Below, one piece after another: positions 6,456-18,400 of a stretch of DNA of 34,147 nucleotides. The translations under genes and the position numbers were made by a program. Origin of the DNA: an uncultured Bacteroidales bacterium (GTDB taxonomy: Bacteria; Bacteroidota; Bacteroidia; Bacteroidales; P3); the NCBI GenBank assembly GCA_905236645.1, contig CAJOMZ010000009.1, forward strand, positions 1 to 34,147. Direction: 5' to 3'. The stretch's first letter is position 1. Each line of letters starts with the position of its first letter. Below the pieces are notes generated by a model. It did no database searches, was not told where the DNA came from, and worked only from the letters and a program-made list of their open reading frames with translations.

Positions 6456-9400
6456 ATGAAAAAAACATCATTGTTATTGGGGCTGATTTTTCTGATTTCT
6501 GCATTTACGTCGCAGGGTCAGATTGTAACAAAGTACCAACAAGGATTTGAAGCAACAGGTGAGACCTCGTCATACACTGTTGTTCAAGGGTCGGCAGTGC
6601 CAGTGACGACAGTAGCGTCGTCAGGCGAACGCTCGCTCAAGCTTTCGCATTCGTCGAGTGGAGAGGTTATCATTATGCTTGACACTCTCGACTTCACCGA
6701 CAATGGGTCGTTCCAGCATTTCTATCTGGATTTTATGCACATTTGCGATGTCGATGCTACGACGAGTTCCAGTGTGCTTGAAGTCGCCACTATCCAGATT
6801 CGTCTGGCCAGCCAGACCGATGCCCAATGGCTTACGCTGACAGGCAACGACCATTATGACAACTCGTGGGGCGGTGGTAGCGCCGACTTTGTCGGAATGA
6901 ACTCGTTTTCAATGCAATCGTATTCAACGTGGATGGGTACGACAGTCAACAATACGTGGTGGAAACGTGAGCGTTTCAAATTTGCCACTTCGTTGACCGG
7001 CGTGACTCTGGCAGAAAGGAAGGTGTTGATTCGTTTCCGCCTGAACTCGCGCCGTGCTGATGCAGGAGCAACAAATGCAGGTTGGTATTTGGACAATATT
7101 AAGGTGCAGTGCAGCCCCAACTCGATGCTTCTGCCTGTGGTAACAATGGTGGATTATCCCGACCTGGGACTATACCCCAACAGCCGTAGCACTCACTTGG
7201 CGGCTGATTTCTCCACCCCGTTGACGCAGGGAATGTGCCCGGATTCGATTTATGTGGACTATCAGCTTGGCAGCGACGGGGTTGTGCGTCGCACGACGAT
7301 GACACCGGTGCAGGGGGTGGCAGGCCGCTACGAGACCTACCTGCCTTTCTGTGGATATGATACGATTGTGAAGTGGCGTATGATTGGTAAGGATAACTCT
7401 TTGAACCACAATATGACAAGTTTCCCGTCGGATATGACGACGTGGCAGCAATACAAGTGTATTCGCGGTAGGGAATCGAATAATTCAATAAGCCTGTTTT
7501 CTACGGGAACATCGACGTCGTTACCTTTTTCCAATTTAGGAGACTTTAAGTGTGAAATGGTGTATGACAGTGCAGAGATGGCTGAGTATTTCGGTCCGCA
7601 ATATACAAATATCGGTCCGCAGGGCACCCTTAAGATTCAGGCCGGTGCAATAACGCAGATACGTTTTCCGGTGGCGGCCAATATAACCAACTCTACGCGT
7701 AACCGTCTGGTCATTAAAATGAGGAATGTCGACAATGATTTCAGTTTCAATCAGTACAGTGACTTTACAACGGATTTCCAGAAGCTGGTGTACGACTCGT
7801 CGCTTGTAATAACCCAAAACGCCCAGACGTTGGGTACCATTAACCTGCAAGATACTTTCTTCTACGCAGGTAAGGGCTTGGGTATCACAATTTATTGCGA
7901 CAATACGAGCAGTGACCCCTCGGCAGTCAATGTCAGAACGATAAGTGCATATCAATATGGTACACCCCAGGTGTTGAGAAAGGGTTCGCTTAAGAAGGGT
8001 TATCCTGCTTCGTACGATTTTGATGTATTTGGCAGTTACTTTGTCAACGGCGAATATGATTTGAATCGCCCGAATTTCACGCTCAAGGCCAATGCCAATG
8101 CACCGCTGATGTATGACTGCGGTATCAGTGGATTCAACTATCCTAATGATACGACGCCGGCTGTGGCGAATATTAACAATAACGTGATCGTGACACTGAA
8201 GAACTATGGAACCCAGACAATCAATGCTGTACGTATTTATTACAGTGTTGATAATGGAGCCCATCAGTATTTTGACTGGTCGGGTGTTTTGTTAGGTGGT
8301 GGAACGGCAAACGTTACCATTAACACTACGCAGACATACGCCGCTGGATATCACGAGATGACTGCGTGGGTAGACGACTCGGTATTAGCAGCTGGCGTGC
8401 GTTATCGTGACCACGAGCCGTTCAATGATACATTGTGGACACGTTTTATTGCTTGCGATGGCCCAATGCACGGTACGCGTGTTGTCGGAGGCTCGACTCC
8501 TGACTATCAGTCGTTGGAGAAACTGCTGTATGCACTGAGCCAGTGCGGTGTTGACGGTCCGTTGACAGTCAAGCTGGCTCCAGGCTATTATTTGCCTCAC
8601 ACGTTCCCTGCCATTCCTGGTATATCGGCAACCAACTATGTGCGTTTTGAACCGCTTTCAGGTGCAGTGACTTTTGTATCGTCAATGCACGATACTTCGT
8701 CGGTCAATTCGCTTGTCAATCTGCAGCGTACACATCACGTGCATTTCAAGAATATACACTTCTGGTCAAATGCAGCCAGCAATCCTGTGACTTATCTGGT
8801 GCGTATGGGTACCAACAGTGTAGGATGCCAGTTTGACAGCTGTACATTCAGTGAGGTTCAGGGCGGTTCGATGTCTGAATCTTATATGGCTGCTTCGGCA
8901 TTGCTTTATTCAGGCGGTGCAGATTCTCTGGTAATCAGCAGATGTACCTTCAATCGCGGTACGATGGGTATAAGCCTTGTTGGTCCAGCTCAGGACAATA
9001 TGGCACACGGAAGTATTGTAAGAGGCAATTCCTTCCAACATCAGGGTACCAACAGTATGGTTATCCGTAACCAGATAGACGCTGTAGTTGACAGCAACAA
9101 CTGCAATGAAGTGTATGCCAACTCAAGTTATGCCATCCTGCTGCAAGACTGTAGCGGTGAAACAAAGGTGACACGCAACACGGTGTATGTCACTTCGGGA
9201 GCTTCGTGTATAGGTGCCACACAGTTGTACGGTAGTGCCACTGGCTATGCTATCATTGCCAATAATATGCTTGTCAGCAATGATGACGGCACATCCAATA
9301 TGCTTACCACTCCGCTCAATATCATTACTGCCAATTATGCCAAGATTCTGTATAACTCGGTGAAGATGACCGCTCCGACGCGCAGTGGTATAGCTGCTGC

Positions 9401-12400
9401 TACATTCGGTGGCGGTGTGCTGGAAAACAGTATGTTCTATAACAATATTGTGGCTTGCTTTGATACATTGAACTTCGCGTTCAATTACATTCCCACCGAG
9501 GATGCAACTAATAATATAGGATATAATATCTATTATTCAAGAGGCCCGTTGCTGAACAAATACGATGGTATCAACTGCCTCTCTTTTACAAACTGGCAGA
9601 CACATTGCCCGACAGATGCCAACTCGCAGGCTGTAAATCCTGCTTATTTGAACAGTACTCCTACAGACTTGCGTTCATACAGCCAGAATGTCAAGGGACA
9701 CGCTGTACATTTCGACGATGTGTCAACGGACATTTATGGTACGGCGCGTGATCCGTTAGCCCCCTGCCTTGGTGCTTTCGAGTTCTCGTCGCTGCCGTAT
9801 GATTTCGAAATTTTAGAATTTCTTGAACCGTATGACGAGTATTGTGAGGCTCCGACCGCTGCTCCGCTGCGTGTGGTTATAAAGAACAGTGGCATCAATG
9901 CCTTTGATCCTTCAACGAGTTCGACTAACATACAATTGTCGGTTTCGCGCAGCACCACACCTGGAGTGTTGACTCCTGGTGCATCAAGCAATATGGTTAT
10001 AAACCGTGTTATTCCTGCGCTTGACACTATCATCCTGAACACAACGATGACCATACCTTTCCCAACGAATGGTATGCTGGATACGACATATTCTCTGTAT
10101 GCTTGGCTGACATCGACTATTGACCCTAACCCGGCCAACGATACAAATTCAATGACGGTAACGTCACATTATCACGCTCCGGCTCCAAACAGTATCAATG
10201 TCAATTCGGACTATGGCGTACCGGCATCGGTCACAGCTGTTGACGGACTGCAGACTTGGTATTCTAATGTTTACACTGCAAGTACGCAGCATAAATCCGA
10301 GGTCTATTGGTATGTATCACCAGAGAGTACAACGCCCATCTGGAGAGGCAATACTTTTGTGACTGACCCGCTTTACACTGATACAACATTCTATATCCGT
10401 CAGAAACGTGATTACGGTTTGATTAAAATAACCGAGGTCCAGTTTAAGCAGAATCAGCCAGGTGTTACATATCCTATGCCGTTGTGGATGAACTCGTCGA
10501 CTGCTGTTGCTATTGAGTTTACTAATGTTGGTGACTATCCGGTCAATCTGAAAGACGATACTGTGATGTTTGTCAGCAACAATAACAACTACAACAACAA
10601 AACATACAAATTTCCGAATGTTACTATACAACCTGGTCAGTGCCTTGTGTTGCAATACAGAACTGGTGTCAACACTTCGGATTCAACAGTGACTATGTCG
10701 TCGGGTATTACCCTCAATGCTCCGTCGCAGACTCTTAATATAGGTATAATATACAGACATAATGGTGTGATAGAAGACGCTGTGGCGATCAACCAGATAA
10801 CCAGCCAGACACAATGGACAAACAAGAATGTTCCCAACACATCTTGGTTTGGTGAAGGCATTATGCTGGTTGACAGTATACCTACCGCAGGTATTTACCG
10901 CAAGAGTTGGCCGCAATATCCATCTTCGTTGACAGCATCCAACCTGCTGTGGCAGATAGCAGATGATTCGCACAGGATGTCACTGGGTAGACCTAATAAA
11001 AACCTTGTGCGCTTCTACGACAACGGATGCCTTGGTGATGTCGCTCCAGTACATATCCACCTGATTAACTTGCCGAACGTTGATATGGCAGTGGATAATC
11101 TTAACCTTGATGGTGGATGTGGTATGACGCAGACACCAATTACAGTTAGCGTTCATAACCGTGGTGCATATCCCAGTGGACAGATTATTGTGCATTACCG
11201 CGTGGATGGCCATCCGCAGTACAGCGGCCAGGCTCCCGTGTTACAAACAGGATGCGACACATTAACCGCCGGTGTTGGAGCAAGTTCCACGATTTCTCAT
11301 ACTTTTAGTACAATACCAGATTTTACTGTAGCATCGGCATCAGTTGATTTTGATGTCACAGTATGGGTGGAGAAAGTGGATGTTGACAATGCTGGTTTCA
11401 ACGACACTGTAAGATTGTCTCTTACTTCGTTGTTTATGCCTGCTTATGCAAATGTGAAACAATACGATACGGTTGAATATGATGGTATGCTTACGATGCA
11501 GTCCATTACGCCACCAACCGATTCTCTGGCTTGGTATGACCGTAATATGATGCCTCTTGACACGTGCAATGTTTATACTACCGGCCATATGTATGTCGAC
11601 GACACTTTCTATGTAACCACCTTTGGTGCTCACATAGAAAACACTCATATCGGAACATTGGCATCATTGGCATCGGCTACAGCTTTCCCGTCGCCGTATA
11701 ACCCAAGGAAGAAATATGTTAAGGAACAGTATCTTTTCACGGCCAGTGAGCTTGCCGATGCAGGCTGTCAGCCTGGTCCTATTCAGACAGTGTCGTTCTA
11801 TCTGGATACAATAATGTCGCCTGATGGTGTTATTACTTTCACAGACTACACTATATCTTTAGGCTCTACTTCTCAGACTACATTCACTGCAAATAACGGT
11901 TGGTTACCTGTGACGCAGTGTTATAGTGCAGATACATTGGTGCTTACAAATAGTGCCAAAGGGTGGATAACACATAATTTTCAATCCGCATTCCAGTGGA
12001 ATGGTACGGATAATGTAGTCGTACAGATAACGCGTTCTATTGACCCAATTGTCACGCAGGGGTCAAAAATACGTTATACTGCAGCTGGTAACAATAAGGT
12101 TATTTACAAGAATGACGACAACGATGAGCTTGTATCGTTCACTGGTAACGGAACACGCTCCGCCAATCGTCCCGATGTTCTCTTCGGTTTCGTGGGCTAT
12201 GGCTGCGAAGGACCTGCAAGGCCGATTTATGTTACCGTTACAGGCACACCAGCTGCCGATGCATATTTGTCGTGGTGTGCAGCAGATACAGTGCCGTATA
12301 CTTCGTGTGACAGTACCAATATCAACGTGGAATTGAAGAATATGGGTATCCAGACTCTCACATCCTACACGGTTGATTATTGGATTGACAATATACACGA

Positions 12401-15400
12401 TGTTTATAATGGGACAACAAGTCTTGACAATGGTGTCTCACAGGATGTTACAATTGCCCGTCATCTCTTTACTCCTGGACGTCACACGTTAAAAGCCATT
12501 GTAACAGTTGCTGGTGATACGGTACATTCAAACGACACGGTTTCGCGAATGATTAATGTCCGTTTCTGCGCTGGCAATTATTCAATTGGACCCAATGGAA
12601 TGTTTGCTAATTTCACTACAGCAATAGATACATTGAACAATGCTGGTATTGACGGACCCGTGATCTTCAATGTGGAAAAAGGTACATACAATGAACAACT
12701 TGTTCTTGGACCGATTGACGGCTCTTCGGCAATCAATCAGGTGACATTTAAGGGTGTTGAGAACTATCGTGATAGTGTGGTATTGCGATTCGCTCCTACG
12801 AATGCCAATAATTATGTAATTAATATTGATGGTGCCGAATTTATCAATTTCGAATGGATGACATTTTTGGGAAGAGGCACGGGCAACTACTCTAATGTTA
12901 TATCTATTGCCAACTCAAGACAGCTTCATTTCAGGAATGATGAAATTCGTGTCAAAGGAGGCTTGAACAACATTAATGCATCAGGCGTTATCGTTGGCCA
13001 GGGCGTAAATGCTTTGTACATTGAAAACTCTATTTTGGACAGCGGTTACTATGCTGTTAGAAGTACCGTGACCGACCCAGGTGCAACCGAGGGCGTCTAC
13101 ATCACTAACGATACCATCCGGAATTTTATGTTTATGGGCGTTTATATGCGTAAAGTCAATGATGTATATATTGTCAACAACCACATACGCACAGGTGCCT
13201 CCTCAAATGGTAAGGCACTGACAGGCATCCTTGTTGCTCAACACGACGGACCTGCCACAATCGAACGCAACTTTATCTCTATCAATGACAATTTCACAGG
13301 CGCAAAGACGGGTATCAAGATTGTTAATATTGTTGGCTCGAATGCAACCAGAAGCCACATTCATAATAATATGTGTGCAATCTATGGAGGCAACAATGGT
13401 ACATCGTCTGGTATCTCGATTGATAGTAGTAATTGGGTTAATGCTTACTTTAACTCTTGTCAGGTTTATGCCGGTACTGGTTCGCAGGGTCAGAACTCCA
13501 AGGCGATGTATGTAGGAACCACAAGTTCTGACATATACATTATGAATAACATCTTCTCTAATATCAGTGCCGGTTATGCATACTACGTCCAATTGGCAGC
13601 AAACGTCGCCAATTCTGACTACAATGACTACTACTCCTCGGCAGAGCACAGACTCGTTTACTGGGGAGGAAACGAGATAGACACTTTCCAAGTCCTACAG
13701 CAGACCAATAGTATGGACAACCATTCAATGAATGAGAAACCATACTTCATCTCCAATGATGACTTGCACTTGTCCTTTGGTACCTTCTGCGAGCGTGCCC
13801 AGTACAACACAGAGGTTCCTCTTGACATTGATGGTATAATCCGTCCTCAGATTCCTAACCCCTGTATGGGCGCACACGAGTTCTCTCGTTTCAATCATAA
13901 CACAGGTATTCTTGAAATTCTAAAGCCAGGTTTGAAGACTTATGCCGCTCAGACAACCGGTTTCACAGACAATGTTGAAAGTGATACGCTTTGGGTAGTG
14001 GTGAAATTCACCAATGACGGTACTTCTACGGAGAGCAACCTGCGCTGGTGGGCCGAGATTAAAGGCGTGAGCCCCACGTTGCGTTCCACCGACCATTTCT
14101 TTGATGAGGTACTGCCTCAAACCAATATCGTTGACTCCAACTACATCCTTATGCCTATAGGTATTATTGATACCCAGACCGTTGTAGTCCACTTCCCGTT
14201 GAACAATGACAGTGTTCCCGAAAACAACATCCTCGAAAAAGACTGCTTCCTCGATCCTGCATATAACTTACAGGCAGATAATGTTATAATCCACGACGAA
14301 ATTGGATGTCGTCTGCAAAACACGTCCGTCGGTATTAAATTAACCAATAAAGGTCGCAAGACATTCACGACAGGAACAGTTATTCCGATAGGATTCCAGG
14401 CCGTCCTGAACACAACGGGCATAACTGTATCCACACTGCCTACATCTTTTGTCGAAAACGTCACACTTCCTGTTGATGTTGAGCCTAACGCATCTGTTGA
14501 ACTTGACCTTCAGCAGACGGCCAACCTTTATCCTACAGGCAACGATAAGGATATAGTGGTACGTGCCCGTGCGTGGGCATCTTATCAGTACGACCAGAAA
14601 CCACTCAACGACACTTCAAACTTTGTCAACCACAACTCCTACTACACTCCGCGTGCGCCTATAGGCGTTGACCTTCACATTCCTTATGCAACTTGGGATA
14701 CCATCTTTGCAACTCAAACCGACTATCCGCCAACGGGCGCACCGATAAACGCCATTATTCGTTGGCACCGCGACTCTACTGAAGCTCCCTACTTCACTGC
14801 CAACAATTACGCTCGTTCTTGCTGGTGGGAGACCCCACAGTATTTCCACGATTCGGTATATTATCTCTCGTGTGTGCGCACCCACGGCCAAAATGCTTGT
14901 ACAAGCTACTATAACCCTGTTCACGTATATCTGAATCCGCGTGTGCCGGTCGATATGGCAGTACTTGATGTCGTTGAACCTGTCGGAACACGTGTCTATA
15001 TGACTGACGACTCCGTTAAGGTGTCACTCATCAACTATGGCTCGCAGCCTGTTACCAACATCCCTGTTGTGTACCAGTTGTTCAACCAATCCAATACGCT
15101 GCTCCAAGAGGTGCGTGAAGTTTGCTCGGCGACCATACAGCCCGACTCTGTCTATGTATTCAGTTTCGACTCGTTGATTAGCATTCCCACTTGGTCAAGC
15201 ACCAATCAGTATCATCTGCGTGTATGGACCGATATGCCGAACGAGAATGTGCGCCTGAACGATACCCTCCGCGAATTCTCCTACTTCTACGCAGTACCTG
15301 ACAATATCTATATGGAGGCCAATGTCGGACAGAAACCTGGCCTCGACATTACCCGTGTCGCTTACAGCTCTCTTGACAACGATGTCTCACCATCGGGCAA

Positions 15401-18400
15401 CAAGTATATCAATTTCGTTAATGCAACCCTTCAGACTTCAGCAATCAATAATCCTCAGGCATTGGCCACGACGCTGCCTGACTATGGCGGAAAAGGCGCT
15501 TCTACAATGCAATCGCTTGGCACTTTGAGGGCATTGCATCTAACCAAAGGCACTGTTGATACGATGATTGTCGAATGTATGAACAGCGACAGGTATAACG
15601 ATTATTCTACAATGGGCTGGCTCTCTGTATGGATCGATATTAATCGCGACGGACATTTTGAATTTATGCCTTATTGGTTTGCTGAAGATAGTGCCGACTA
15701 CTCCTATCCATACACTGAAATCTTCTTCCAGGATACAATTACCAGTGGCATTCCGAAGAAATTCCTCTTCGCTCTGCCCGAAGACATCCGTACTGGCTAT
15801 ATGCGTATGCGTATCGTTGTAGACCAAGGCTCGTATGCTCCTAAAAATGTTGACAACTACGATGAAATCCAGTTCGGCTGTGTCCACGACTATCTGCTAT
15901 ATGTTGAAGACCGTCCTGTCGATTATGACCTGTGCGCCTCACGTATCGTAGGCCCGCGAGAGCAACACATCGGTGGACATACAGGCTACACGTCGGATTC
16001 GTCATACGTTGTCTCCTTCCAGATAACCAACAAGGGACTTCTCCCGATTACCGCAGCAGATGTCAGCTATTCGTTCAGGAATGCACGCTACGGCAATGAG
16101 TCAGGTTCATTGCAATGGACAGGCTCGTTGAAAGCTGGTCAAAGCACCGTTGTTGAGCTTCCTGCTCATCAGTTCAAACTTGGTACAACCAACCTTGTCA
16201 TCACCGTTTCCACACCGAACGATACCATTACAGGCAACGACACCCTGATGTATCAGTATTACAAGGCACCCATCAAAGAGCTTGTCTATAGTGACGACTT
16301 TGAGGGACTTAGCGACTGGTTCGTGCCGCGCGGATATAACCCCTATACCCAGAACCTGTGGCAGCGTGGTCGCACGCACAAGCCCAACATTATGGCTTGC
16401 GTAAGCGACTCGAATGTCTTCGCCACCAATCTCTCCGGCCTTGTAAATGCATACAACACGGGTAACGTAAGTTTCGCCTACACTCCGATATTCGATCTTA
16501 CCAATATCCGCCCCGACACGCTCGAACTCTGGGTCGCAAGGGATATGGTCGAAGGACACCTTGCCCGTATCGAGTATTGCGACTACCTCGGCCGCTGGGT
16601 CACTGTCGGTTCCGGTAACGATTCACTGTGGTACAACTCCGGTGCAAACTGGGACAGCACAAGCCCGGGGTATGGCTACCTCCACCACCGCTTCTCGCTC
16701 AATTCTATCGGTAGTGAGTTCCAGCAGCGTCTCCAACTCCGTCTGGTCTACAAGGTTGAATCCGAATCTGCTGCTTGCGACGGTATTGCTATTGACGACT
16801 TCGTCGTAGGACGTGCACGCCGTAACCTTGATGTAGGTGTAATCGCCATTACCTACCCGACACACCCCAAGTTCGGACAGTCGATCAGCCCTCGTGTTGT
16901 TATCAAGAACTACGGCCTTGATACTATTTACGAAATCAACCTCGCCTATCTGCCTTATGGTGTCAACCTCTCACGCATAGGCACCTATCGCAGCGAGACG
17001 GGTATACTCCCTGGCGGTACTGACATCTATGAATTCCCGACTCCGTTCATTGTTCGCAACGACTTCCCCGATACATTCCAGATATGCGCCTTTACCACAG
17101 TCAATATGGATATGTATCGAGACAACGACTCCGTATGTAGTGAATTTTACCTCTCGCCGTTAGACAACGATATGGGCGCCGTGTCGTTTGTGTCACCGCT
17201 TGATCGTGTTATAGCAGGCGACTCTATCGAAGTCAATATGCGTTTGCGTAACTTTGGACAGGCACCTGTGTCCAGCGCCACTGTTACCTATGTTTACAAT
17301 GGTAATTTTGTAGTCACTGAAGAAATAGACTTCAATGACGTACTTGGACACGAACTGCAGTCGTTCGAATACATCAACTACTCGTTCAAGCAGAAGTTCC
17401 GTGCATCGATGGGTTATATGGACCTTATAGCCTATGTTCAGATGCCTAACGACGATTATCCGTACAACGACACGCTCGTTATGAAAGTTGAAGGTATGTC
17501 GGCAATCACCGACCTCAGGGCTCGTGAGGTTGTTGTTGATACTATGGCACACGCAGGTGTCACCATAGGTGTGGTGGTCGACAATGTGGGCGCTCGTGCT
17601 GTCAACAACTTCAAGATTGGTTTCTGGTACTATAAAGACACCTCTACTTTGCACGAGGTTGTATACAGCGCTCCGACGCCGCTGCCGGCTCTCAGCACTA
17701 TCTGCTACCGCTTCCCGGATTATCTGCCGCGCAACACCGAACTCTACAAGTATGTCACAGCTTATGTCTATTCCGAATTGGACAATGACCGCACAAACGA
17801 TACTACGACCACTATAGCATCTCCCTATATCGACCTGCGGCCCAGACGTGTCCTTGTCGAGGAAAACCGTACCGACTCCTGCCGTGTACGCATCGAGATT
17901 GAGAACATCGGTAATACTCCAAGCTACGATTATCAGGCCACAAATTGCGAGGTTGTCATTAATGGCAGAACGATCAAGGCCAATAATAACAGAGTCGCTA
18001 TTCAGCCTGGCGGCTATAAGACCATTGAGTTCTCTAAGAAGGTGCCCAAGAGCCCGACACGAACCTATACAGGAAGCGGTACTGTTTCCTTTATGTCCGA
18101 TGCAAATGAAGATAACAACACCACCACACGTGTCGAAGTCCAAAACTATTTCGAGGGCGTACCTCTCGTGTCCGAAGCCAACGGCATTGTGCTGCAACAG
18201 AACTACCCCAACCCGTTCGACAACAGCACAAGTATCGACTTCTACCTCCCCAACGCCGGTAATGTACGCTTCTTCGTGATGGATGAGCTGGGCAGACTTG
18301 TATTCCAGGATGAACAGTTCTACACCTCTGGCGACCATTCTATCCGGTTTGGCGACAAGGACATCTCGTCAGGCGTCTACTATTACGGCATTATGGTCGA

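Noticed and set aside
17193-18338. Minus-strand frame of 381 codons opposite the end of the giant gene
   Set aside because: The plus-strand frame carries the T9SS sorting domain, so the antisense frame is a shadow.
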